NCBI RefSeq assembly: GCF_002222635.1
Contig: NZ_CP022415.1
Coordinates: 1,302,001 to 1,366,000, forward strand
Direction: 5' to 3'
DNA length: 64,000 nt
DNA from: Pseudosulfitobacter pseudonitzschiae
GTDB taxonomy: Bacteria; Pseudomonadota; Alphaproteobacteria; Rhodobacterales; Rhodobacteraceae
Shown here: positions 46,689-55,637 of the stretch, piece by piece
Position numbering within the stretch: position 1 is the first letter of the stretch
How the letters are laid out: each line of letters starts with the position of its first letter
Notes under the pieces: model-generated
The model's input: only the letters and a program-made list of their open reading frames with translations
What the model was told of the DNA's origin: nothing
Databases searched by the model: none
Position numbers and translations under genes: made by a program

Positions 46689-47123
46689 TTGAACCGGAAA
46701 AGAGGATGGGTGCGTGTGATATTTTGGATTTTGATGCTGGTGGTGATCGCGGCTGTGGCGGCGGTTGCCTATGTGCGGCTGGCACCCTCGGACCCTTCAC
46801 GGTGGAATCAGCCAGTGACGGCAGCACAGGACAAGGATTTTGACAACGGGGCGGTGCGGGTGCTGCCCGCAACCGACGGGCTGCTGGCGCGGCTGGATGC
46901 GGCGGTGCAGGATTTGCCGCGAACGCAGGTGCTGGCGGGATCGGTGGCCGAGGGGCGTATTACCTATGTGACGCGCACAGCCACGGTCGGCTTTCCCGAC
47001 TATACCACGATCGAACAGGCCGACGGGCAGGTGCGCATGTTGGCACGGGCGCGGTTTGGCAGGTCAGATTTTGGGGTAAATGCCAACAGATTGAAGGGGT
47101 TGATCGCCACTGTTCAAAGATGA
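46689..47123 (+). CDS. DUF1499 membrane-anchored protein
   Basis: The 144-residue product has an N-terminal membrane anchor (WVRVIFWILMLVVIAAVAAV, about 7-26) and a DUF1499 domain (about 55-142) with RITYVTRTATVGFPDYTTIE. The function of DUF1499 is unknown. The frame starts with TTG at 46689, preceded by GGGAG; a GTG at 46710 is a possible shorter start. Its last 60 bases overlap the opposite-strand gene at 47064-47351. Confidence 0.78.
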   Translation: MNRKRGWVRVIFWILMLVVIAAVAAVAYVRLAPSDPSRWNQPVTAAQDKDFDNGAVRVLPATDGLLARLDAAVQDLPRTQVLAGSVAEGRITYVTRTATVGFPDYTTIEQADGQVRMLARARFGRSDFGVNANRLKGLIATVQR

Positions 47124-47351
47124 GTTGAGGCACCCCTGTTGCACCTCGCGCCACATCGGTACGTTCAGCGACATCTGGCATTGGGCCATGAACATGCGCC
47201 CGTCCACCTGCAGACAGATGGTCTCGCCCAGTTCGATCCGCGCGCCGGATGTGTCGGTACAATAGCAGTCAATCGTCTTGCCCCCCGGTGCTTTGACATC
47301 CCCGAAGACAGGTGTGGCAAGAGCCAGAACAAGAGCAGTCGCGCGTATCAT
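47064..47351 (-). CDS. Hypothetical secreted cysteine-rich protein, 95 residues
   Basis: The product starts with a likely signal peptide, MIRATALVLALATPVFG, cleaved before DVKAPGG. The mature part has cysteines in DCYCTD, ICLQVDG, AQCQMSL and QQGCLN that could form disulfides in the periplasm. I recall similar short proteins in Rhodobacterales but know no function. It overlaps the end of the DUF1499 gene tail-to-tail by 60 bases and is divergent from prfA, 62 bp away. Confidence 0.72.
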   Translation of the reverse strand: MIRATALVLALATPVFGDVKAPGGKTIDCYCTDTSGARIELGETICLQVDGRMFMAQCQMSLNVPMWREVQQGCLNSSLNSGDQPLQSVGIYPKI

Positions 47352-47413
47352 GACATCAGTCTACCACCTGTCTTGGACTTGACCAAAGCCTTTCAATATC
47401 AGATGGAACGCCC

Positions 47414-48463
47414 ATGATCCCGTCAGAACGCCTTCAGCAGATCACCGAGAGGTTCGAATACCTCGAAGCCGCGATGTCTGCGGGCGGAGGGGATATTGCG
47501 GCCTTGGCCAAGGAATATTCAGATCTGCGCCCTGTGGTCGAACAGATCGCGCTGTACCGCCAGTTGCAAACCGACATGGCCGACGCGCGCGACATGCTGG
47601 ACGATCCTGAAATGGCCGATCTGGCCCGCGAAGAACTGCCCCGCCTGAAGGCGGCTTTGCCCGCAGCCGAAGCCGCATTGCAACTGGCGTTGCTGCCACG
47701 CGATGCAGCCGATGCCAAACCTGCGATGCTGGAAATCCGACCGGGCACAGGCGGCGACGAGGCGGCCCTTTTTGCCGGCGATCTGTTGCGCATGTATATG
47801 CGCTATGCCGAGGCGCGCGGCTGGGGTTTTGACATCATCGAAGAGCAGGCGACCGAACTGGGCGGGATCAAGGAAGTTGTCGCCCACATCAAGGGTGACA
47901 ATGTCTTTGCGCGGATGAAATACGAAAGCGGCGTACACCGTGTGCAGCGGGTGCCGACGACAGAAAGCGGTGGGCGTATTCACACCTCGGCGGCGACTGT
48001 CGCGGTGCTGCCCGAAGCGGAAGAGGTCGACATTCACATCGACGCGAACGACATCCGCATCGATACCATGCGATCGTCGGGGGCAGGTGGGCAGCACGTT
48101 AACACCACCGATTCCGCCGTACGGATTACGCATATTCCCACAGGTATCGTGGTGACCAGCTCCGAGAAATCGCAACACCGCAACCGTGACAAGGCAATGC
48201 AGGTACTGCGCGCGCGGCTGTATGACATGGAGCGCAACCGCATCGACAGCGCACGCAGCGCCGATCGTGCCGCCCAAGTGGGTGGCGGCGACCGGTCGGA
48301 ACGCATCCGCACCTATAACTTTCCCCAGGGGCGCATGACCGATCACCGGATCAACATGACGCTGTACAAGCTGGACGCGGTGATGCAGGGCGACCTTGAC
48401 GAGGTGATCGACGCGCTGACCGCCGACAATCAGGCACGGATGCTTGCCGAGATGGGACAATGA
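47414..48463 (+). CDS. prfA: Peptide chain release factor 1
   Basis: The 349-residue factor recognises UAA and UAG stop codons and releases the peptide. The GGQ motif is at 225-227 ([17 protein letters not shown]). The PxT-type anticodon region is [16 protein letters not shown] (the PVT/PTT tripeptide). The C-terminal [18 protein letters not shown] is standard. Its stop overlaps the prmC start (ATGA), matching the functional link: PrmC methylates the GGQ glutamine. Confidence 0.97.
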   Translation: MIPSERLQQITERFEYLEAAMSAGGGDIAALAKEYSDLRPVVEQIALYRQLQTDMADARDMLDDPEMADLAREELPRLKAALPAAEAALQLALLPRDAADAKPAMLEIRPGTGGDEAALFAGDLLRMYMRYAEARGWGFDIIEEQATELGGIKEVVAHIKGDNVFARMKYESGVHRVQRVPTTESGGRIHTSAATVAVLPEAEEVDIHIDANDIRIDTMRSSGAGGQHVNTTDSAVRITHIPTGIVVTSSEKSQHRNRDKAMQVLRARLYDMERNRIDSARSADRAAQVGGGDRSERIRTYNFPQGRMTDHRINMTLYKLDAVMQGDLDEVIDALTADNQARMLAEMGQ

Positions 48464-49302
48464 CCGCAGCGCAAGCTATGGCCGCAGCAACGGCACGGCT
48501 GCGCGCGGCTGGCGTCCCTGACCCTGCGCGCGATGCGCGGTTGCTGCTGGCCCATGCGGCACAGGTGGACGCCGCCCGCGTTACCCTGATCGCACCCGAA
48601 GACATCGCCCCCGAAATTGCCGAACGCTACGAAGCGCTGATCAGCCTGCGTGCGGTGCGTGTGCCGGTCAGCCATCTGATTGGTGAACGTGCCTTTTATG
48701 GTCGCCGGTTCAAGGTCAGCAGCGATGTTCTGGACCCACGCCCCGAAACCGAAACCCTGATCGAAGTTGCCTTGGCGGAACCATTTGCCAGTGTGCTGGA
48801 CATCGGCACCGGTTCGGGGTGCATTCTTGTGACCCTGCTGGCCGAACGTATGACCGCCGTGGGCATCGGCACCGATCTGAGCGAGGCAGCCTGTCTTCAG
48901 GCCAGCGCCAATGCGGTGCTGCACAACGTCGAGACGCGGTCGGATGTGATCCAATCGGACTGGTTCGGGGCGGTGCGGGGGACATTTGACCTGATCGTGT
49001 CAAACCCACCCTATCTGGCCGCCGATGAAATGGACGACGTCGCCCCCGAACTGCGCGACCACGAACCGCGGATGGCGCTGACGGACGAGGCGGACGGGCT
49101 GACCGCCTACCGCGTGCTGGCGGCGATGGGGCCCGCGCATCTGGCGGCGGGCGGGCGGCTGATCTGTGAAATTGGTTGGACGCAGGCGGCGGATGTGGTC
49201 GCGATCTTCAGCAAGGCAGGATGGCAACAGGTGATATGTCTGCCCGACATGGGCGGCCGTGATCGGGTAATTTGCGCCAGACGACCCCAAACAACGGCAT
49301 AA
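48460..49302 (+). CDS. prmC: Release-factor glutamine methyltransferase
   Basis: The 280-residue SAM-dependent methyltransferase has the [12 protein letters not shown] loop near 114-122 and the NPPY active-site motif at 182-185. It methylates the GGQ glutamine of RF1 and RF2, improving termination. The N-terminal helical domain (about 1-85) is as in E. coli PrmC. It is translationally coupled to prfA. Confidence 0.95.
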   Translation: MTAAQAMAAATARLRAAGVPDPARDARLLLAHAAQVDAARVTLIAPEDIAPEIAERYEALISLRAVRVPVSHLIGERAFYGRRFKVSSDVLDPRPETETLIEVALAEPFASVLDIGTGSGCILVTLLAERMTAVGIGTDLSEAACLQASANAVLHNVETRSDVIQSDWFGAVRGTFDLIVSNPPYLAADEMDDVAPELRDHEPRMALTDEADGLTAYRVLAAMGPAHLAAGGRLICEIGWTQAADVVAIFSKAGWQQVICLPDMGGRDRVICARRPQTTA

Positions 49303-49515
49303 ACCCGCACAAACCGTGGAAAAGTGACGCAGCAGGGCAATTAATGCTTGTCCCACACGGCCACCCATGTTTATTCAAAGATGTTGCAGCGGTGGATACC
49401 TTTTGGTGGTCCCGCTCGGCGTCAAGCCCAACACATCGCATTCTTCGGACGTTGATGGCGCATGTCGCGCAATCCGAGAATCGCAGCGATAGGCATAACA
49501 AGGCTAAGCTATTTC

Positions 49516-50163
49516 ATGAAATCTTCGAGATCCCGGTCCCGGTCAAAAAACACGCGCAACCGCAGCCCGAACTCTGGCGGAGGTGGCGGCAACGTCGTCA
49601 ACCGTGTGTTCGACAGCTCTGGCCCCGAGGGCAAAGTGCGCGGTACTCCGCAGCAGATTATCGACAAATACAACCAGCTTGCGCGTGATGCGCAACTGTC
49701 CGGTGATCGCGTGGCCACAGAGAATTTTCAACAGCACGCAGAACACTACCTGCGCCTGCTGGGTGAGGCCCAACGCGAGATTGACGCCAAGCGCGAAGAG
49801 CAAGAGCGGCAGAACCGTGACCGTCAAGCCGAGCGTGACCGTCAGGCGGAACGTGACCGCGAACGCAATGAACGTCAGGAACGCGAGTCGAACGGGTCGC
49901 AGAACGGCAACCATTCCGGCGGAAATGGGGACAATCCACAGCAACCGGAACCTCAATCCCAGCCGCAATCGCAACCCGATGTAATCGAGAGCGAAAGCGA
50001 TAGCGGTCTGGTCGAGACACCGGAAAGCGCACCAAAACCCAAAACGACGCGGTCGCGGCGCAAACCCAAGCCACCGGTTGATAAAACGCAAGACTCCGAC
50101 GCCTCTGCCTCCGGTAATGGCGGCCAAAGCGAGAGTGGAAGTGCACCGGAAGCTGCTGAATAG
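49516..50163 (+). CDS. DUF4167 protein
   Basis: The 215-residue protein begins with a basic, Ser/Arg-rich stretch (MKSSRSRSRSKNTRNRS) and a glycine run, then the conserved core NRVFDSSGPEGKVRGTPQQI followed by RDAQLSGDRVATENFQQHAE (about 31-80). A long charged coiled-coil region of QAERDRQAERDRERNERQER-type repeats and a disordered Pro/Ser/Lys tail follow. DUF4167 is confined to alphaproteobacteria and nearly always lies after prfA-prmC; RNA or ribosome binding is plausible but unproved. The ATG at 49516 fits the family better than 49462. Confidence 0.85.
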   Translation: MKSSRSRSRSKNTRNRSPNSGGGGGNVVNRVFDSSGPEGKVRGTPQQIIDKYNQLARDAQLSGDRVATENFQQHAEHYLRLLGEAQREIDAKREEQERQNRDRQAERDRQAERDRERNERQERESNGSQNGNHSGGNGDNPQQPEPQSQPQSQPDVIESESDSGLVETPESAPKPKTTRSRRKPKPPVDKTQDSDASASGNGGQSESGSAPEAAE

Positions 50164-50188
50164 CAGCCGTTCGACTGTGTGAATGATC

Positions 50189-50222
50189 AAAGGCCTCGCA
50201 CTCAGCGAGGCCTTTTTCGTTT
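50189..50222 (+). terminator. Intrinsic terminator, possibly bidirectional
   Basis: An 11-bp perfect stem AAAGGCCTCGC/GCGAGGCCTTT (50189-50199 with 50205-50215) with a five-base loop is followed by TTCGTTT. It lies between the DUF4167 gene (+) and the chemoreceptor gene (-). Reversed, it also ends in TTT, so it may serve both. Confidence 0.85.
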
Positions 50223-50261
50223 CGCAAGACACACGAGCCGCCTGCAGATTGAAAACAGGGC

Positions 50262-52460
50262 TTAGAATTCGTTCCAGCCGCTGTTGTCGACAGGTGTTGC
50301 CTCGGTCACAAAGGGCGCTCCGGCGACGTTTGCTTTTTTGACAGGTTCGGCACGGATGCCTGGAGCGCGGTTGGCGAAGGGATCGGGGGCCGGTTTGGAC
50401 AGATGGTGCACATTTGAAAGGGCCACATTGCGGTCATAGCGAAAGAAGCTGACCAATTCGCGCAGGTTGACCGCGCGTTCTGCCAGCTGGGTGGCAGCGG
50501 CGGCACTTTCTTCGGCCAGTGCTGCGGTGTGCTGGGTCGCCTGATCAATCTCCGAGACAGCATGGGTGACTTCCGTGGTGCCCGAGGCCTGCTCTTCGCA
50601 GGCGTTCAGGATGCCGCGGATGCTGGTGACAACGGCGTTCACGCCGGATACGATATTGGTCAGGGCGGTGCCGCTGCTGCTGACCAGCTCAGACCCTTCG
50701 GCGACTTCTTTGTTGCTGCGTTTGATCAGGGCGGTGATTTCGCGCGCTGATTCAGACGACCGGTGCGCCAACGCCCTGACCTCCGAGGCGACAACGGCAA
50801 AGCCACGCCCCGCGTCACCCGCCCGTGCGGCCTCGACGCCAGCGTTCAGGGCCAGCAGGTTGGTCTGGAAAGAAATACCTTCCAGCACTTCGACGATCTT
50901 GCTGATATGGAGTGTGCTTTCTTCGATATGTGACATCGCATCGACCGCTCTGGTCACGACGTTACGGCCATCTTCGGCGTATTTCGAAGCAGAGTCAGCG
51001 TCTTTGGTTGCGGCTTTGGCGTTTTCAGCAGTGCGTTGGACGGCGGTGGTGATCTCTTCCATTGCAGCAAAGGTTTCTTCGACATTTGCGGCCTGACGCT
51101 CGCCTCGGGTTGCCAGATCGGACGAAATGCTGGCGATCGCGTTGGTCTCGTCCGCGATGGACTGCGCTGATTCCAATATGCCGCGCACCAGATCTTCGAG
51201 ACGCTCCAAGGTTTGATTAAACGCCGTTTTGATCGGTTCGAACTCGTCCACCAGAGTGTTAGGCAACCGGGCTGTTAGGTCGCCATCGGCCAGTGCCGCC
51301 AGTCCGCTGATCAACGCGTCCATCGCCTGCCGCGAATGGGTGGTTTCCGTGGCATATTTGACCACTTTATAGGGCCGTCCGCTGGGATCGAAGATCGGAT
51401 TATAGCTGGCTTGTATCCAGACCTCTTGCCCATCCTTGGTGATACGTTTGAATTCAGCGGACTGGAAATGTCCTTGGCCCAGCTCGCTCCAAAATGACTT
51501 GTACGCGGTGCTGTTTGCTTCAGATGGATCGACAAAGATGCGGTGATGTTTGCCGATGATTTCGTTCAGCGTATAACCCAAAGTCGTCAGGAAATTGCCG
51601 TTGGCTGTCAGAATCGTACCATCCAGATCGAATTCGATCACCGCCTGCGACTTTGAAATTGCTGCAAGTTGACCGGCAGAATCGGCTGCCTCAAGCTTCA
51701 TCCTGGTGATGTCCGAGGCGTATTTGACGACCTTTTCGGGTGTCCCGTCAGGGCTCAGAATCGGATTATAGGTGGCTTGAAGCCAGAGTTCCCTGCCACC
51801 CTTGCCGATACGCAAAAACTCGCCCGCGTGAAACTTGCCCTTGCCAAGTTTTTCCCAAAACGCCTGATAATCCGCGCTGGTGGCAAATGATTTTTCAACG
51901 AACATCCGGTGGTGCTGGCCGATGATTTCGTTCAGCGTATAACCCAAAGTCGTCAGAAAATTGTCGTTGGCCGTGATAACGGTGCCATCCAGCGCAAATT
52001 CGATTACAGCTTGAGAAGCGGAAATGGCGGCGATTTTCCCCTCGGATTCCGCCGATTTACGCCGCGCTTGGGTGATATCAATGGCAAACTTGACGATTTT
52101 TACCGGGTTTCCCGTCTCGTCAAGCACAGGTATATACGACGCTTCGAGCCAAACGGTTGTGCCATCCTTTGCCACGCGCTGGAACCGCCCGCTGCGCACG
52201 GTACCGTCTTGCAACTTGTCCCAGAACGTCCGGTAGTCGGGGTTGCTGGCATAGTCAGAAGACACCAAAACCCTGTGGTGCAGGCCCTTTATCTCGTCCA
52301 ATTGATAACCTAGCGTCGACAGGAAGTTCTGGTTTGCATCAAGAATGGTCCCATCCATGTCGAACCAGACGACCGATTGAACCATGTTCAAGGCGTTCAA
52401 AACAGTCATCGCATCACGATGTGACGTTTCATCAGTCTTGTTACGTTTACCAAAGATCAT
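50262..52460 (-). CDS. Soluble methyl-accepting chemotaxis protein with three PAS domains
   Basis: The 732-residue protein lacks membrane segments. Three PAS/PAC units lie at about 20-130, 142-252 and 264-374, repeating every 122 residues with near-identical GYTLNEIIG(K/Q)HHR motifs. A short HAMP-like connector (about 375-435, LADGDLTARLP) precedes the signalling domain, whose hairpin tip is ISFQTNLLALNAGVEAARAG. Such PAS sets often bind haem or flavin and sense oxygen or redox. The protein ends in GWNEF, reminiscent of CheR/CheB-tethering pentapeptides. No che genes are nearby. Confidence 0.93.
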   Translation of the reverse strand: MIFGKRNKTDETSHRDAMTVLNALNMVQSVVWFDMDGTILDANQNFLSTLGYQLDEIKGLHHRVLVSSDYASNPDYRTFWDKLQDGTVRSGRFQRVAKDGTTVWLEASYIPVLDETGNPVKIVKFAIDITQARRKSAESEGKIAAISASQAVIEFALDGTVITANDNFLTTLGYTLNEIIGQHHRMFVEKSFATSADYQAFWEKLGKGKFHAGEFLRIGKGGRELWLQATYNPILSPDGTPEKVVKYASDITRMKLEAADSAGQLAAISKSQAVIEFDLDGTILTANGNFLTTLGYTLNEIIGKHHRIFVDPSEANSTAYKSFWSELGQGHFQSAEFKRITKDGQEVWIQASYNPIFDPSGRPYKVVKYATETTHSRQAMDALISGLAALADGDLTARLPNTLVDEFEPIKTAFNQTLERLEDLVRGILESAQSIADETNAIASISSDLATRGERQAANVEETFAAMEEITTAVQRTAENAKAATKDADSASKYAEDGRNVVTRAVDAMSHIEESTLHISKIVEVLEGISFQTNLLALNAGVEAARAGDAGRGFAVVASEVRALAHRSSESAREITALIKRSNKEVAEGSELVSSSGTALTNIVSGVNAVVTSIRGILNACEEQASGTTEVTHAVSEIDQATQHTAALAEESAAAATQLAERAVNLRELVSFFRYDRNVALSNVHHLSKPAPDPFANRAPGIRAEPVKKANVAGAPFVTEATPVDNSGWNEF

Positions 52461-52594
52461 ACACAGCCCATTGCGTTGGAACCGGTGCGCACGGGGGCCG
52501 TGCGCGCGGCGTCAAGGTTTCAAGGGACAGGTATTCACGGAAATCTCTAATAAACCGCTAAACTCGTACGTTTTCGGTCAAGCGCCTGAATTTC

Positions 52595-53437
52595 CTATGG
52601 CGCGGCCACGGCACGGGCCAGTGCGCAAAACCCTTCCAGCGAGACCTGCTCGGCGCGCTCGGTTGGTTTGATGCCTGCGGTGGCAAGGCGGTCTTCGATG
52701 TCGGGGGCAACCCCCTTGAGGGCTGCGCGCAGCATTTTGCGGCGTTGGTTGAAGGCGGCGGCCACCACGCGGTTCAGCACGGCGGCATCCGCCGGAAAAC
52801 GCGGCTGGGCCAGTGCGGTCAGATGCACCACGGCAGAAGACACCTTGGGCGGCGGTGTGAAAGCTTCGGGCGGCAGGTTCAGCACGATTTGCGCGTCGGC
52901 CCGCCATTGCGCCAGCAACGCCAGCCTCCCGTACGCCTTGGACCCCGGTTCGGCCACGATCCGCTGGGCGACCTCGCGTTGGAACATCAGCGTCAGCGAT
53001 TGCCAGTAGGGCGGCCAGTCCTTGGGCGTCAGCCAGCGCACCAGCAGTTCGGTGCCGACATTATAGGGCAGATTGGCGGCCACGCGAATGGGCGGGGTCA
53101 GATATTGCAGCGGGTCGATCTCCAGCGCGTCGCCTTCGATCACCTGCAAGCGGCCCGGATATGCTTCTGCAATTTCGGCCAGCGCGGGCATGCAGCGGGC
53201 GTCTTTCTCGATGGCCAGCACACGGCGCGCCCCTTCGGAAAGCAGACCGCGCGTCAGCCCGCCCGGACCCGGGCCGATTTCCAGCACATCACAACCTGTC
53301 AGATCGCCTGCCTGTCGCGCGATCTTGGCGGTCAGGTTCAGGTCGAGCAGAAAATTCTGGCCCAGCGATTTGCGCGCGCGCAGGTCATGGGTGTTGATCA
53401 CGTCGCGCAGGGGCGGAAGGCTGTCGATGGCGCTCAT
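52595..53437 (-). CDS. rsmA: 16S rRNA dimethyladenosine transferase
   Basis: The 280-residue SAM methyltransferase (KsgA) dimethylates two adenosines in the 3'-end hairpin of 16S rRNA and checks small-subunit assembly. Motifs: [37 protein letters not shown], and the catalytic NLPYNV near 120. It is coupled to pdxA (ATGA) and is the last gene of the lptF-G-lptD-surA-pdxA-rsmA run, an order shared with E. coli from lptD onward. Confidence 0.95.
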   Translation of the reverse strand: MSAIDSLPPLRDVINTHDLRARKSLGQNFLLDLNLTAKIARQAGDLTGCDVLEIGPGPGGLTRGLLSEGARRVLAIEKDARCMPALAEIAEAYPGRLQVIEGDALEIDPLQYLTPPIRVAANLPYNVGTELLVRWLTPKDWPPYWQSLTLMFQREVAQRIVAEPGSKAYGRLALLAQWRADAQIVLNLPPEAFTPPPKVSSAVVHLTALAQPRFPADAAVLNRVVAAAFNQRRKMLRAALKGVAPDIEDRLATAGIKPTERAEQVSLEGFCALARAVAAP

Positions 53438-54420
53438 GTGCGATAGGTTCCCTGTGCCATCCTGTGTGCCATGCGCAAGGCTTCGATCATGGACGACGGA
53501 TTGGCAACGCCGGTGCCCGCGATGTCAAAGGCGGTGCCGTGGTCGGGCGAGGTGCGGATAAAGGGCAGGCCAAGCGTGACATTCACGCCGCGGTCGAAAT
53601 CCAGCGTCTTGATCGGAATCAACGCCTGATCGTGATACATGCATATAGCCACATCATAACCCGCGCGGGCTGTGGCGTGAAACATGGTATCAGCGGGCAG
53701 CGGGCCGCGCAGGTCAAAACCTTCGGTGGTCATGTCGTCGACCAATTGCGCGATCCAGTCGGTTTCTTCATGGCCCATCGCGCCGCCTTCGCCAGCGTGC
53801 GGGTTCAGCCCTGCAACGGCAATGCGGGGCCGGGCGATGCCGAACTGGGCACGCAGACCTTCGGCGGTGATGCGGATGGTTTCGCTTAGCAACGCGGGTG
53901 TCAGGGTCTGGGGCACATCTTTCAGTGCGATGTGAATGGTGGTGGGCACCACGCGCAACTGTTCTGATGCCAGCATCATCACGGCGCGCCCCGCACCGGC
54001 CAGTGCTTGCAGGTATTCGGTATGTCCGGGATAGGCAAAACCCGCGCCGTCCTTCAGCGCCTTTTTGTGGATCGGTGCTGTGCACAGTGCCGAGGCCTGA
54101 CCCGATCGCACCAGATCAACACCGCGCGCAATCACGTCAATCACTCCTTGGGCGTTGGCGGGATTGGCGATGCCTGCGGTATTCGGAGCTGAAAAGCGGT
54201 GGGGCAGAACGGGCAGGCCGCGTGGCATGGCGGCTGCGGCCTGCGCAGGGTCTTCGATGGTTACAACCGGCACATCGGCGGGCAGGTGGGTCGGGTCACC
54301 GATCCAGAACAGCGGCACGTCACCGCGCAATGCAGCCCATGCCTTGGCCGCTATCTCGGGACCGATCCCCGCAGGCTCACCGCAGCTGATCGCAACCGGC
54401 AACGCGGCTGCAAGGGTCAT
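53434..54420 (-). CDS. pdxA: 4-hydroxythreonine-4-phosphate dehydrogenase
   Basis: The 328-residue NAD-dependent enzyme acts in pyridoxal-phosphate synthesis. The N-terminal [18 protein letters not shown], the substrate-site [10 protein letters not shown], the zinc-site [12 protein letters not shown] and the [22 protein letters not shown] ending (read in parts) are all standard. Its start overlaps the surA stop and its stop overlaps the rsmA start, both ATGA. Length matches E. coli PdxA. Confidence 0.96.
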   Translation of the reverse strand: MTLAAALPVAISCGEPAGIGPEIAAKAWAALRGDVPLFWIGDPTHLPADVPVVTIEDPAQAAAAMPRGLPVLPHRFSAPNTAGIANPANAQGVIDVIARGVDLVRSGQASALCTAPIHKKALKDGAGFAYPGHTEYLQALAGAGRAVMMLASEQLRVVPTTIHIALKDVPQTLTPALLSETIRITAEGLRAQFGIARPRIAVAGLNPHAGEGGAMGHEETDWIAQLVDDMTTEGFDLRGPLPADTMFHATARAGYDVAICMYHDQALIPIKTLDFDRGVNVTLGLPFIRTSPDHGTAFDIAGTGVANPSSMIEALRMAHRMAQGTYRT

Positions 54421-55637
54421 TCGCGGGTGATGCGGGCGTCGGCGCGCAGTTCTTGCAGCAGGCTGTCGGAATAGCTGGTCAGGATTTGCTGGCGCAGTTG
54501 CAACGCAACCTCTTCACGGTCTGCATTTTCGTTCAGCGCGGCGGTGCGACCGCAAAGCATCAGGAACACCAGTGTGTTGCCATCCGAGCGGGTCAGCGTT
54601 GTGGACACTTCGCCGGGGTCAAGCTTGGCGAGTTCGAAGCCGATGTCTTGCGGGATTTCAGACGGCGCAAGGCTGCCACGGTCCAGAACCTCTTCGGGTT
54701 GACCCTGGGCCACGCCGTAAAGATCGTCGCAAACGTCCACTTGTGATTTCAGTTTGGCAGCCCGTGCGAGTGTTTCGGGGCTGCGGCCACCGGCCATGTA
54801 ATAGGCTGCATATTCAATTACCGCATAATCGGGGCTGGGCGCATCGGTTTCCTGAATGTCGCGCAACTGGAACAGGGCCACAGCGTTGGGGATCGGCAGC
54901 GGGTCGGTCACTTCGCCCGGCGTCAGGCCCAAAAGCACGCCGCGCAGGCTGGGTGGCAGGGTGTTCAGGTCTACCCAGTCCAGCCGTCCACCGTTGCCCC
55001 GCGAGGGCGTCGCGGAATACTGGCGGGCATAACTGGAAAATTCTGCCTCGGATGTGCTGGCCGCAGCCTGTTCGGCGCGGGCCATTGCGGCGGCCTGTTC
55101 GTTGGGCGGGGCGGGAATGATGATTTCCGAGATCAGCACACGAATACCACCGGCAGTCCCCGCAGCGGCTAGAGCACGGTCGATGTCGGCCTCGGAGATT
55201 TGCACGCGGTTTGCATAGCGGGCGCGGATCAATTCGCGCCATACCAGATTGACGCGGACGAAATCGCGGAACGTCTCGCCCGCGACACCTGCACCTTCCA
55301 GCGCCTTGACGAACTCCTCAGTGCTCAGATTGGCGCGGCCTGCAAATTCGGCCAGACCTTCATCCAGCCCTTCGGGTGTCAGTTCAAGCCCCACATCGGT
55401 TGCTTCTGTCAGACGCAAACGATCGTCAATCAGCGCTTCAATTGCGCTGTTGCGGGTCGCACCAGTGGAATTAAGCACCTGAAGGAACCGAATGCGTTGC
55501 TGCACTTCGAATTCGGTGATCACGCTGTCGTCCACCTTGGCCACCGGTGCAAAGAGGTTTTGCGCCGCAACAGGCAGTGCAGTCGCCACAGTCATAGCCA
55601 AGGCCAGTCCAAAGTGTTTCATCGTTTTCCCGCTCAT
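54417..55637 (-). CDS. surA: Periplasmic peptidyl-prolyl isomerase/chaperone SurA
   Basis: The product has about 406 residues with a signal peptide (MKHFGLALAMTVATALPVAA, from the second Met). The SurA N-terminal chaperone region (about 30-160) holds QRIRFLQVLNSTGATRNSAI. One parvulin-like domain is clear (SSYARQYSATPSRGNGGRLD, DPLPIPNAVALFQLRD). SurA escorts outer-membrane proteins, including LptD encoded just upstream, to the BAM complex. I chose the ATG at 55637 because it overlaps the lptD stop (ATGA); 55622 is a shorter alternative giving a normal signal peptide. Confidence 0.9.
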   Translation of the reverse strand: MSGKTMKHFGLALAMTVATALPVAAQNLFAPVAKVDDSVITEFEVQQRIRFLQVLNSTGATRNSAIEALIDDRLRLTEATDVGLELTPEGLDEGLAEFAGRANLSTEEFVKALEGAGVAGETFRDFVRVNLVWRELIRARYANRVQISEADIDRALAAAGTAGGIRVLISEIIIPAPPNEQAAAMARAEQAAASTSEAEFSSYARQYSATPSRGNGGRLDWVDLNTLPPSLRGVLLGLTPGEVTDPLPIPNAVALFQLRDIQETDAPSPDYAVIEYAAYYMAGGRSPETLARAAKLKSQVDVCDDLYGVAQGQPEEVLDRGSLAPSEIPQDIGFELAKLDPGEVSTTLTRSDGNTLVFLMLCGRTAALNENADREEVALQLRQQILTSYSDSLLQELRADARITRE

